A program made the position numbers and the translations under genes. Positions 1 through 9,165 of a DNA stretch of 64,000 nt are shown here, piece after piece. Under the pieces are notes generated by a model. It had not been told where the DNA came from and ran no database searches. It was given only the letters and a program-made list of their open reading frames with translations. Source of the DNA: Gemmatimonadaceae bacterium (GTDB lineage: Bacteria > Latescibacterota > UBA2968 > UBA8231); the NCBI GenBank assembly GCA_026706075.1, contig JAPOZM010000105.1, positions 1-64,000 of the forward strand. The letters are read 5' to 3'. How positions within the stretch are numbered: position 1 is the stretch's first letter; every line of letters starts with the position of its first letter.

Positions 1-796
1 TCGGCTGCCACAGGGGCAGGCCGGGGCCGACCTCGTCGTCGAAGAAGAACAGCTCCAGCTCGCGCCCCAGGCGGCGGTGGTCCCGCTTCTTCGCCTCCTC
101 GAGCATCTTCAGGTGCCGGTCGAGGGCCTCGCGGCTGGCGAAGGCGGTGCCGTAGATGCGCTGCAGCATCTTGTTGCCCTCGTCGCCGCGCCAGTAGGCG
201 CCGGCGACGCTGAGCAGCTTGTAGTGCCGGACCTGTCCCGTGCTCAGCACATGGGGTCCGCGGCAGAGGTCGACGAAGTCGCCGTCGCGGTAGAAGGTGA
301 GGGACTCGCCGTCCTCGAGATCGTCGAGGATCTCCAGCTTGTAGGGCTCGTCCCGAAGGAGGCCGCGGGCCTCGTCCCTGCTCACCTCCTCGCGCTCGAA
401 GCGGTGGTTCTCGCGGACCACCCGCTTCATCTCCTTCTCGATCCGCCCCAGGTCCTCGGCGGTGAAGGGCTCGGGCACGTCGAAGTCATAGTAGAACCCG
501 TCGTCGATCGCCGGTCCGATGGCCAGCCTCGCCTCGGGGAAGAGCCGCCGCACCGCCTGGGCCATCACGTGGGACAGGCTGTGGCGGTAGACCCACGCCG
601 CCTCGTCGTCCTCCCAGGGGACGAGCTCGACCTCGTCGGAGGCCTCCAGCTCCGTGTGGAAGTCGACCCACTCCTCCCCCCGGCGGGCGGCGACGAACTC
701 CCGCAGCAGCTTCCGGTCGTGCCCGAGGAGAATCTCCTTGAGGTGACCGCCCCCCTCGTGCTCGAGCACCTCCTGTTCGCGTATCCGGATCCTCAC
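1..796 (-). CDS. thrS: threonine--tRNA ligase (ThrRS), N-terminal part
   Basis: Charges tRNA-Thr in the cytoplasm. The first 265 residues are visible and the rest lies beyond the window start. A TGS-like N-terminal region (about 1-60) is followed by the editing domain, with the motif HSLSH (His72, His76) and the motif CRGPH (Cys178, His182), the four residues expected in the ThrRS editing pocket. The catalytic core begins near the break. I chose the GTG at 796 because AGGAG lies six bases upstream and no better start exists in frame. Expression is probably controlled by the attenuator described at 818-1068. Identity is secure; only the 3' part is missing. Confidence 0.97.
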   Translation of the reverse strand, partial: MRIRIREQEVLEHEGGGHLKEILLGHDRKLLREFVAARRGEEWVDFHTELEASDEVELVPWEDDEAAWVYRHSLSHVMAQAVRRLFPEARLAIGPAIDDGFYYDFDVPEPFTAEDLGRIEKEMKRVVRENHRFEREEVSRDEARGLLRDEPYKLEILDDLEDGESLTFYRDGDFVDLCRGPHVLSTGQVRHYKLLSVAGAYWRGDEGNKMLQRIYGTAFASREALDRHLKMLEEAKKRDHRRLGRELELFFFDDEVGPGLPLWQP

Positions 797-817
797 TCCA
801 CGCTCCTGTGCGTCATG

Positions 818-853
818 AGAAAAGCCCACTGTCGGTCGGATTCGACAGCGGGC
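818..853 (-). terminator. intrinsic terminator / attenuator before thrS
   Basis: An 11-bp stem (853-843 with 834-824, one G-U pair) closes an 8-base loop and is followed by UUUUCU on the minus strand. It lies 22 bases upstream of the thrS start and 29 bases downstream of the leader-peptide stop. It therefore cannot end an upstream gene and is best read as an attenuator. Confidence 0.8.
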
Positions 854-882
854 TCTCTGGGAACTCTTCGGTCGGGAATCGC

Positions 883-1002
883 TTATCCCGGAGGGGCCAC
901 CGTCGGATGTCGGTCACGGGTACCCGTGACGGGCGTGGTCGTCCCGGGAGTGGTGGTCTCGCGGCGCGAGGCATCGGCCGTTGTCATCGGCTCCCGGGAC
1001 AT
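883..1002 (-). CDS. threonine-rich leader peptide of thrS
   Basis: A 39-codon reading frame ending in TAA. The ATG at 1002 has a strong AAGGAG eight to nine bases upstream (about 1015-1011). Eleven of 39 residues are Thr (positions 7, 8, 16-18, 21-23, 26, 28, 34), with the densest run at residues 16-28. It sits between a good sigma70-type promoter and an intrinsic terminator just before thrS. By analogy with the leader peptides of amino-acid biosynthetic operons (for example the thr operon of E. coli), ribosome stalling at Thr codons would sense charged tRNA-Thr. Function is inferred; the composition, ribosome site and flanking elements are seen directly. An in-frame upstream start (ATG at 1023) is possible but has a poorer ribosome site. 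Confidence 0.8.
   Translation of the reverse strand: MSREPMTTADASRRETTTPGTTTPVTGTRDRHPTVAPPG
895..905 (-). promoter_or_regulatory. candidate antiterminator segment
   Basis: The 11-base segment CGACGGTGGCC (905-895), at codons 33-36 of the leader peptide, closely imitates the 3' arm of the terminator. It can pair with the terminator 5' arm (853-843) over ten of eleven positions, with two G-U pairs and one C-C mismatch. Pairing would exclude the terminator. A ribosome stalled at Thr16-Thr26 would leave the segment free, and a ribosome at the stop codon would cover it. A perfect 18-base palindrome at 930-913 just upstream could form a pause hairpin. This was worked out by hand pairing, not by folding software. 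Confidence 0.6.
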
Positions 1003-1039
1003 GCAGGCGGCTCCTTCGGTCATGGCTGCGATGCGATCT

Positions 1040-1068
1040 AGTATGCCGCCCTTGCCGGAGAATGTCAA
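1040..1068 (-). promoter_or_regulatory. sigma70-type promoter of the thrS leader
   Basis: A perfect TTGACA (1068-1063), a 17-base spacer, then CATACT (1045-1040, four of six matches to TATAAT). It begins just after the stop codon of the MOSC gene on the same strand and would start transcription roughly 30 bases before the leader peptide. A perfect -35 box is notable in such GC-rich DNA. Confidence 0.75.
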
Positions 1069-1071
1069 ACC

Positions 1072-1520
1072 TCACTCCACGACGGAGACCGCGTCGCCGA
1101 GCCGGATGCGTCCGCTGCGCTCCACGGGGCCGAAGACACCGCCGCGCATCTCGATTCTCAGCGCTTCCTGCAGGCCCGCCCGCTGCAGGTCCATCCGCTC
1201 GCAGGGCACCGTCTCGCCGCGCACGGTCATCTCGGCCCCGCCGATGCGCAGGCTGCGGCCCACGAGGGAGCCCAGGTCGAGGCCGCGGACCACGAGGTTG
1301 GCGCGCCTCGCCCGCGGCGGCAGGCCGGCGCCCATCGCGGCCATCGCCTCCTCCCAGGCCTCGACGGAGAGCAGGGTCACCGCGCGGGACGGGTTGCGGC
1401 GGTGGTCCCCCGCCAGCCCCACGCCGGCCACGGCGATCACCTCCTCGCACTCCCGCGCCGCTCCCCGGCGCTCGGGGTAGACGAGGATCTCCTCCACCCG
1501 GCCTTCGGCGGGACTTCCGA

Positions 1521-1524
<4 letters not shown>
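1072..1524 (-). CDS. MOSC domain protein
   Basis: A 150-residue protein made of essentially one MOSC (molybdenum cofactor sulfurase C-terminal) domain. Visible features are a GLAGDH segment near residue 35, a VTLLS strand, and the motif VPCERMD with the Cys conserved in this family. MOSC proteins bind sulfur or molybdenum cofactor through that Cys; the substrate here is unknown. The GTG start overlaps the stop of the TPP enzyme gene (GTGA), which suggests translational coupling. There is no signal peptide, so it is probably cytoplasmic. Confidence 0.85.
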
Positions 1525-3155
<1,631 letters not shown>

Positions 3156-3192
3156 GCCTCTCCTCGAGTGCGCGGTTCCCGGCCCCGGGCGC

Positions 3193-4728
3193 TCACCAGC
3201 CGACGATCCCGTCTTCGATTCGCGCCAGGGCTCCCAGGAGCTGCCGCGCCTGGGGCGGGGACAGGTCGGCCTCGCCGGCGGACTTGCGCAACAGCTCCTC
3301 GGAGGTCGACGCCCGCCGCTCCTCGAAGATCCTGCGGCTGCGGGAGCCGAGGGCTCCCACGAAGGTCCGCACGGCTCCGGCCTCCAGATCGAGTCTCTCG
3401 GCGGCCCGGGCGTACCAGGCCAGGGCCTCCTCGTCCTCCCGGCCTTCCAGATTCCTCAGCAGGTCCACCAGGAACCGCCGCGCCTCGATACGGCCGCCGC
3501 CGGCGGCGGCGGCCATGTCGACGACGAGGATGTCGACGCGGACGCTGAGCTTGCCGACGACGATGCGCTGCAGGTGCCGACGCAGGACGGTGTAGTAGGA
3601 GTCGACCTGGGCCTCCGAGACGCGGGGGCCGCGCTCCAGCCGGCGCATCCAGTCCGGCGCCCGGGAGGCGGCCCGGCGGGCGAGGAGCTGGCGGTTCAGA
3701 CGCGCCCGCAGCGACAGCTGTCCGCCGCCCTGGCCTCCGGCGGCGCCGACCGTCCCGCCGCCCGTCGACGGCGCCTCGGCCGAGGGGGCGGGCGCCGCGG
3801 CCGCCACCGTCGACCGGGGGGCGGCCGGAGGCGCCGAGGCCTCCCGGGAAGCGGGGTCATCTGCCGCCGTGCCGGCCGCCGCCACATCTTGCGCCTGGAC
3901 CTGCCGGGAGCGTTCGATCGCCTGCCGCACCCGCGGGTCGAGGCCTTCCTCGGCGGCGACCGCCACCGGTCTCTCCATGACCTTGGCCTCGGGGGTCGGC
4001 CGCGGGCGCAGCCCCTCCGGACTCCCGCGCAGCACCAGCGGCCCCTGCCACCAGATCCAGCGGTCCCGGCCGCTGCCGATCTTGGCGCCCACCGGCCGTC
4101 CCGGCTGGTCGGCGTCGACGAAGAGGAAGAGGGCGTCGAACTCGTCGCCGGGCTGCGGCCAGGCGTCGAGCCAGGTCCAGGGGATGGCCATCTCGAAGCT
4201 GCGCGCCCGGCCCCGCACCTGGGAGGCCACCTCCACCGGCGGGCGTTCCGTCGGCGCCCGGCGCTGACGGCCGCCCCACCAGTACGGGCGGGAGCCGCCC
4301 TCGCCGCCGCCGGGAGGGGCGAGCCACAGGTTGTAGCCGGCGTCGGCCCCGGGCTCGCGGACGAAGAGCTTCATGTGGTCGTAGTAGAACATGCGGTCCC
4401 TGCGCTCGCCGGCGGGCCCGTGCCACTCGCGCTCGGCGGGCCGGACCCGGCCGGCGTCGAGGGTGTCGTCGTGGACCGCCGCGGCCACGTAGAGGTAGCG
4501 GGCGTCCCACTGCACGAGAACCACCGCCTCGTGGTCCAGACCGTCGGCGAAGACGCCGCGCAGCCCGACCCCGTCGGCGGCGGGCTCGACCGGGATCCAG
4601 GCGGCCTCCCCCCACTCGCGCAGGTCGCCGTCGAGGGTGACGGGACGCGACGGCAGCGGCACTTCCACGGCCGCCGCCGGGGCCGCCGGCACCAGGACCA
4701 GGACCAGGAGGAGGGGGAGCCGGTTCAC
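3193..4728 (-). CDS. secreted protein with CBM9/DOMON-like sugar-binding domain
   Basis: 511 residues starting at a GTG that overlaps the stop of the dCMP deaminase gene (GTGA). An N-terminal hydrophobic signal peptide ends around AAA-VEV. Residues about 25-230 have the pattern of a CBM9-like fold: 'VTLDGDLREW', then 'ARYLYVAAAVHDD' and 'FEMAIPW'. The middle is a low-complexity Ala/Pro/Gly linker, and the C-terminal 170 residues are charged and probably helical, with no family I recognise. It probably binds carbohydrate outside the cytoplasm. Similar CBM9-like domains occur in the proteins at 23198 and 25862. Confidence 0.7.
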   Translation of the reverse strand: MNRLPLLLVLVLVPAAPAAAVEVPLPSRPVTLDGDLREWGEAAWIPVEPAADGVGLRGVFADGLDHEAVVLVQWDARYLYVAAAVHDDTLDAGRVRPAEREWHGPAGERRDRMFYYDHMKLFVREPGADAGYNLWLAPPGGGEGGSRPYWWGGRQRRAPTERPPVEVASQVRGRARSFEMAIPWTWLDAWPQPGDEFDALFLFVDADQPGRPVGAKIGSGRDRWIWWQGPLVLRGSPEGLRPRPTPEAKVMERPVAVAAEEGLDPRVRQAIERSRQVQAQDVAAAGTAADDPASREASAPPAAPRSTVAAAAPAPSAEAPSTGGGTVGAAGGQGGGQLSLRARLNRQLLARRAASRAPDWMRRLERGPRVSEAQVDSYYTVLRRHLQRIVVGKLSVRVDILVVDMAAAAGGGRIEARRFLVDLLRNLEGREDEEALAWYARAAERLDLEAGAVRTFVGALGSRSRRIFEERRASTSEELLRKSAGEADLSPPQARQLLGALARIEDGIVGW

Positions 4729-5261
4729 CCCGAGGCCTCCCGCCGGCGGGATACGGCCCAGACCACGTCGGGATCGGCCATCTCCACCCGGTGCACGCCG
4801 TCGGGGAACCAGGACTGCAGGTCCAGGTAGCTCTCCTGCATCTCCTCGTCGGGATAGACCCAGTCGTGCAGGTAGTGGACGGAGGAGATGCGCGCCTGGA
4901 GCAGCTCCTTGGTGCACCCGAAGCAGGGGCGCATCGTCGAGTAGAGGACCGCCCCCTCGGTGGCGATGCCGAAGCGTGCCGCCGCGAGCAGGGCGTTCTG
5001 CTCGGCGTGGACGCAGATGCAGATGTCGTAGGCCCGGCCCGAGACGAAGCGCTCGCGGTCGGCGCAGCGGACGCATCCACCCTCGGTGCAGTTGGTCATG
5101 TTGGCGGGGGTGCCGTTGTACCCGGTGGAGATGATGCGGTCCTGCAGCACCAGGACCGCCCCGATGCGGTTGCCGAGGCAGTCGGCGCGGGCCCTCACGG
5201 CCATGGCGATGCCCATGTAGTAGTCGCCGCGCTCCGGCCGGCTGTGGTCGCTCACCGCCAC
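4725..5261 (-). CDS. deoxycytidylate (dCMP) deaminase family protein
   Basis: 178 residues. The zinc-dependent deaminase signature is complete: HAE (His85, Glu87) and PCFGC (Cys113, Cys116). An extra Cys/His-rich insert (Cys58, Cys63, Cys66, Cys81, Cys83) matches the second zinc site of dCMP deaminases of the ComEB type. It would deaminate dCMP to dUMP for thymidylate synthesis. The start is ambiguous: the GTG at 5261 lies directly against GAGAGG, while the GTG at 5255 has better spacing. The promoter at 5270-5298 reads away from it. Confidence 0.9.
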   Translation of the reverse strand: MAVSDHSRPERGDYYMGIAMAVRARADCLGNRIGAVLVLQDRIISTGYNGTPANMTNCTEGGCVRCADRERFVSGRAYDICICVHAEQNALLAAARFGIATEGAVLYSTMRPCFGCTKELLQARISSVHYLHDWVYPDEEMQESYLDLQSWFPDGVHRVEMADPDVVWAVSRRREASG

Positions 5262-5269
5262 CCTCTCAT

Positions 5270-5298
5270 TTGCCGACGGTCCGGCGGGGTCGGATACT
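5270..5298 (+). promoter_or_regulatory. sigma70-type promoter of the small membrane protein
   Basis: TTGCCG (5270-5275), a 17-base spacer, then GATACT (5293-5298). Each box matches four of six consensus bases. It faces the small ORF at 5346. Confidence 0.5.
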
Positions 5299-5345
5299 TA
5301 GCCTCATCCTCTTTACCTTCGCCTTCGGGCTCGAAGGAGGTGCCG

Positions 5346-5477
5346 TTGAACCCTCGCGAACAGCGGATCATGGCCGCCATCGGAGCGGTCGCCGCCATCT
5401 ACTTCTTCGAATTCAACGCCCTCTACCTGTTCGCCATCGCCGGCGTCATCTACTACATCCTGCGCAACCGTACCTGA
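5346..5477 (+). CDS. small two-helix membrane protein
   Basis: A 43-residue protein with a TTG start preceded by a near-perfect AAGGAGG five bases upstream (5334-5340). Most of it is two hydrophobic stretches separated by a short polar turn: about residues 9-23 (AAIGAVAAIYFF) and 26-40 (LYLFAIAGVIYYIL), with a basic C-terminus. No family is recognised. The strong ribosome site and promoter support a real gene rather than chance. It is divergent from the dCMP deaminase and convergent with the HhH gene. Confidence 0.65.
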   Translation: MNPREQRIMAAIGAVAAIYFFEFNALYLFAIAGVIYYILRNRT

Positions 5478-5483
5478 CGGCGG

Positions 5484-6023
5484 TCAGGCGCCTTGCACCC
5501 CCTGCGCCTCGCCCCGCCGACGCGCCTCCAGGTGCCGGCGGATGCTCGTCAGCCGCTTGCCTCCCAACCCCTTCACCCCGTCCAGTCCGCCCGCCTCCAG
5601 CCGCCGTTCCAGGGTCTCGAGCCCGTCGATGCCCAACTCCAGGAAGAAGGTGCGGGCCATCTTCGCGCCGAGACCGGGGATGTCGCGCAGCTCGAGGACC
5701 GACTCGGGCACCCGCCGCTTCCAGTCCTCCCACTTGGCGCAGGTCCCGGTGTCGACCAACTCGGTGAGGAGCGCCTGGATCGTGGGGCCCACGCTCGGCA
5801 GCTCCTTCAGCCGGCCCTCGTGCCTCAGTCTTTCCAGCGACTCGGGCCAGCGGCTGACGGTGTACGACAGGCGTTTGTAGACCGTGGCGTGCGACTCCTC
5901 GTAGCCGCCGATCACGAGGTAGTCGGCCAGGCGTGAGAGCCGGTCGCCGATCCGCTCGTTCAGCTCCCAGCGGGTGCGCCCCTTGCCGTCGGTGCGCGAA
6001 CGGTCCGACGCCTCGACGCTCAC
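5484..6023 (-). CDS. stand-alone helix-hairpin-helix protein, PolX N-terminal type
   Basis: 179 residues, GTG start with GGGAGG upstream. The layout matches the N-terminal HhH part of family X DNA polymerases: a helical start, ELPSVGPTIQALL near residue 75, then 'IPGLGAKMARTFF' near 115 and VKGLGGKRLTSI near 150. The nucleotidyltransferase and PHP domains of bacterial PolX are absent. It probably binds nicked, gapped or branched DNA without backbone sequence specificity. Whether it works with a repair enzyme encoded elsewhere cannot be judged here. Confidence 0.75.
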   Translation of the reverse strand: MSVEASDRSRTDGKGRTRWELNERIGDRLSRLADYLVIGGYEESHATVYKRLSYTVSRWPESLERLRHEGRLKELPSVGPTIQALLTELVDTGTCAKWEDWKRRVPESVLELRDIPGLGAKMARTFFLELGIDGLETLERRLEAGGLDGVKGLGGKRLTSIRRHLEARRRGEAQGVQGA

Positions 6024-6088
6024 CGCCCTCCCTCCCGAAGCACCCGCCTGCCGGTCGTGTCCGCCATCGTCGTCACCGGTCCGAGAAG

Positions 6089-7531
6089 ATACGCACTCGA
6101 CGGCCGGCGGGGAGACCCGCCCGCGGCGCCTGGGCCCGGTCCGCGCCGTCCCTCCTGCTCTGCACGGCGGCGGCGCTGCTCGCGACCGCCGAGGCCCGGG
6201 CCCAGGCCGGCCTCGAGGATCGCGCCGCCAACACCAGCCTTCTCGTCGACCTGGCCGCCGGCCCGCCCCCCTCCACCATCTCCGCCACGGGCCTCTACAG
6301 CGACATTCGCTCCCGGACCCCGTCGCCGGGACTGGTCCCGTTCTCGGTCAACTCGCCCCTGTGGTCGGACGGGGCCCACAAGGTCCGCTACCTCGCCCTT
6401 CCGGGCCTGTCGCAGATCGAGTTCTCCCGCGGCGGCCCCTGGCGGTTCCCGCCCAACACGGTCCTGGTGAAGAGCTTCTACCTCGACATGGTGCGGGGCG
6501 ACCCCTCGTCGCGGCGGATCGTGGAGACGCGGCTGCTGATCAGGGCCGGCGACAGCGACCGCTGGGAGGGCTTCAGCTACCGCTGGAACGAGGCCGGCAC
6601 CGATGCCGAGCTGCTGATCCCGGGGGGCACCGGGCGCTACGAGATCGTCGATCCCGCCGCCCCCGGGGGCCGCGCCCACGTGGACTACCGCTTCCCCGCC
6701 TCGGAGGACTGCAGCCGCTGCCACACCGTGCAGGTGGGACAGGTGCTCGGCGTGAGGACGGCCCAGCTCAACGGCTTCCACGACTACGGCGGCGTCTCCG
6801 CCCACCAGCTGGAGACCTGGAACCGCCTCGGCCTGTTCACCGAGGACATCGGCGGCGACTTCGACGAGCTCCCGCGGTGGGAGGACCCCGCCGATGACTC
6901 GGCCTCCCTGGCCGGGCGGGCGCGGTCCTACCTGGCCGCCAACTGCGCCAACTGCCACCGGCCCGGCGGCCTGCGGCGCACCGAGATCGACCTGCGCTAC
7001 GAGACGGCGCTGGAGGCCGCCGGCATCGTGAACGCGGCCCCCAACCTCGGCGTGGACGACTTCGACCGGCGCATCCTTCGGCCCGGCGACGGGGCCGGCT
7101 CCGTCCTCGTCCTGCGCATGCTGGCCCTCGACGACCGGCGCATGCCGCCCCTGGCCTCGGGGCTCGTCGACGAGGAAGGAGTGCGGATCGTCTCGCGCTG
7201 GATCGACGCTCTCGGCGAGCCGACGGCCGTCTCCGGCCCCCTGCCCTCCCCCGACGCCCCGACCCTGCTCCGGGGCTATCCCAACCCCTTCAACAGCTCC
7301 ACCACGATCACCTGGTCCCTTCCGCAGGCAGGTCCGGTCGACCTCGCCGTCCACGACGTCACGGGCCGGCGCGTCCGCACCCTGGTCTCCGCCCGGCTTG
7401 CCGCGGGGGAGCACCAGGCCCGCTGGGACGGCCGCGACGACAGGGACGCGCCGGCGGCCAGCGGTGTCTACCTGGCGCGCGTGCGGACGACGGCCGAATC
7501 ACGCACCTTCAAGCTGACCCTGCTTCGATGA
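6089..7531 (+). CDS. secreted diheme c-type cytochrome with T9SS-like C-terminal sorting domain
   Basis: About 480 residues. A hydrophobic signal segment (LLLCTAAALL, ending ARAQA) is followed by a domain with two heme c sites, CSRCH (Cys208) and CANCH (Cys286), resembling the SO_2930-type diheme cytochrome family. From about residue 397 comes a YPNPFN tail and an Ig-like module ending in a basic FKLTLLR, the pattern of T9SS type A/FlgD-like sorting domains. It likely transfers electrons at the cell surface. The start is uncertain: no ATG, GTG or TTG lies in frame between the signal segment and sequence overlapping the HhH gene. The position given is the ATA at 6089, used as a marker only. 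Confidence 0.75.
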   Translation: MRTRRPAGRPARGAWARSAPSLLLCTAAALLATAEARAQAGLEDRAANTSLLVDLAAGPPPSTISATGLYSDIRSRTPSPGLVPFSVNSPLWSDGAHKVRYLALPGLSQIEFSRGGPWRFPPNTVLVKSFYLDMVRGDPSSRRIVETRLLIRAGDSDRWEGFSYRWNEAGTDAELLIPGGTGRYEIVDPAAPGGRAHVDYRFPASEDCSRCHTVQVGQVLGVRTAQLNGFHDYGGVSAHQLETWNRLGLFTEDIGGDFDELPRWEDPADDSASLAGRARSYLAANCANCHRPGGLRRTEIDLRYETALEAAGIVNAAPNLGVDDFDRRILRPGDGAGSVLVLRMLALDDRRMPPLASGLVDEEGVRIVSRWIDALGEPTAVSGPLPSPDAPTLLRGYPNPFNSSTTITWSLPQAGPVDLAVHDVTGRRVRTLVSARLAAGEHQARWDGRDDRDAPAASGVYLARVRTTAESRTFKLTLLR

Positions 7532-7574
7532 CGGGCGCCTGCAGCGGATGGCCGCCCCCCGCGAAAGGAAGCCG

Positions 7575-9158
7575 ATGCACCCTCTCTCCCTCTCCCTCCT
7601 GACGGCCGCCCTCTTTCTGGCGGGCCCCGCCGACGCCCAGTTCGAGATCGGCGGGGACCCGCGGGTGAAGCCGGAGGACTTCACCATCACCACCTTCGCC
7701 GCCGGCCTCAACTTTCCCGTGGGCATGGCCGAGCTGGACGACGGCTCGATCCTCACCGCCGTGGCCAACGGCCCCACCCTCTTCGGCAGCGCCTCGGGCA
7801 CCATCCTGCGCCTCGTCGACGACGACGACGACGCCATGGCCGACCGCTGGATCCGGCTCGAGGAGGACCTGGCCGTGGGCGGTCCCACGGCCCTCGACCG
7901 GGCCGGCGACCTGCTCTTCGTCACCGGCCAGGGCCAGCCGATCCTCATCCTGCGCATGGGCCCGGCGCCCGGCTACGAGATCACCCAGGTGGGCCGCATC
8001 GACCTCAACGACGCCTCGCTGCTGCACCCGAACTCCGCCCTCGTGGCCCGCCAGGTGGACGGCGTCTTCGAGCTGTTCTTCCCCCTCGGGTCGGCGGTCA
8101 ACTTCGCCAGGACCACCCAGACCCGCCCCCTCGTCAGCGACTTCGGCCTCTCCGCCGACCTGGCCTGCGACGCCATCCACCGCCTCACCTTCCGCTTCGA
8201 CGGCGACACGATCCGCGACGCCGAGGTGACCCAGATCGCCACCGGCCTGCGCTCGGCCTCGGGACTGGCCTTCCACCCCGGGACGGGGGACCTCTACTTC
8301 GAGGACAATGGCATCGACGGGCTGCAGAACGCCATCGAGGCCCACAGCGCCGACGAGATCAACATGATCCCCGACGACCAGCTCGGCGGCGAGATCGAGG
8401 ACTTCGGCTTCCCCGACCACTACATCGCCTACCGCACGGGTGAGTTCGTCGGCGGCGGCGCCATCCCGCCCCTGGTCGCCTTCCTGCCCCTGCCCGACCC
8501 GGCCACCGGCTCCGAGGCCGAGGGCCCGAACGAGATCGCCTTCGCCCCGCCCGGGTTCCCGCCGGGCCTCAACAACGGGCTCTTCGTCGGCTTCCACGGC
8601 CAGTTCTTCCGGGGCGGCCTCGCCAACGAGGAGAACCCCCTGGTCTACGTCGACCTGGAGACGCGGGAGTACTTCCACTTCATCAGCAACGAGGAGCCCG
8701 CCGTGGGCCACCTGGACGGGCTGCTCTCCTCGGGCGACCGGCTCTACGTGGCCGACATCTCCAACCGGGGCGGGCTCGGCAACTCGGACCGCAACTCCGG
8801 GGCGATCTACGTGATCCGCTACACCGGCCCCGACCTCACCGCCGTCGGCGAGCTCTCCGTCTCCCGGCCCGGGGGCTTCTCCCTGGACCGGGCCTTCCCC
8901 AACCCCTTCAACTCCTCCACGACGATCCGCTTCACCGTGCCGGAAGGGGCGCGCCAGGCGGCGCGGCTGGACGTCCACGACCTGACGGGCCAGCGGGTGA
9001 GGCGCCTCTTCGACGAGATGGTGAGCGGAGGCGCATACGCCGTCGCCTGGGACGGCCGCGACGGCACGGGGCGCCCGGCGGCCAGCGGCACCTACGTGTA
9101 CCGCCTCGTCTGCGGCGAGAGGTTCATCGCGGCGGGACGGGTGACCCTGCTCAAGTGA
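7575..9158 (+). CDS. secreted glucose/sorbosone dehydrogenase-like beta-propeller with sorting tail
   Basis: 527 residues. The ATG at 7575 follows AAAGGAAG. The signal peptide ends in ADAQ. Residues about 25-430 form a propeller of the soluble PQQ glucose/sorbosone dehydrogenase type, with 'FPVGMAELDDGSILTA', an Asp-rich turn and repeated blade strands. From about residue 440 the tail PNPFNSSTTI and an Ig-like module end in VTLLK. It lies 43 bases after the diheme cytochrome, so both may be exported by the same route. Oxidation of a sugar with electron transfer to the cytochrome is plausible but inferred, and a cofactor-free binding role is also possible. Confidence 0.8.
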   Translation: MHPLSLSLLTAALFLAGPADAQFEIGGDPRVKPEDFTITTFAAGLNFPVGMAELDDGSILTAVANGPTLFGSASGTILRLVDDDDDAMADRWIRLEEDLAVGGPTALDRAGDLLFVTGQGQPILILRMGPAPGYEITQVGRIDLNDASLLHPNSALVARQVDGVFELFFPLGSAVNFARTTQTRPLVSDFGLSADLACDAIHRLTFRFDGDTIRDAEVTQIATGLRSASGLAFHPGTGDLYFEDNGIDGLQNAIEAHSADEINMIPDDQLGGEIEDFGFPDHYIAYRTGEFVGGGAIPPLVAFLPLPDPATGSEAEGPNEIAFAPPGFPPGLNNGLFVGFHGQFFRGGLANEENPLVYVDLETREYFHFISNEEPAVGHLDGLLSSGDRLYVADISNRGGLGNSDRNSGAIYVIRYTGPDLTAVGELSVSRPGGFSLDRAFPNPFNSSTTIRFTVPEGARQAARLDVHDLTGQRVRRLFDEMVSGGAYAVAWDGRDGTGRPAASGTYVYRLVCGERFIAAGRVTLLK

Positions 9159-9165
9159 GGATGCC

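Noticed and set aside
796-1039. T-box riboswitch in the thrS leader.
   Set aside because: No T-box core (UGGNACCGCG-type) or specifier stem was found, whereas a Thr-rich leader peptide with its own ribosome site is present.
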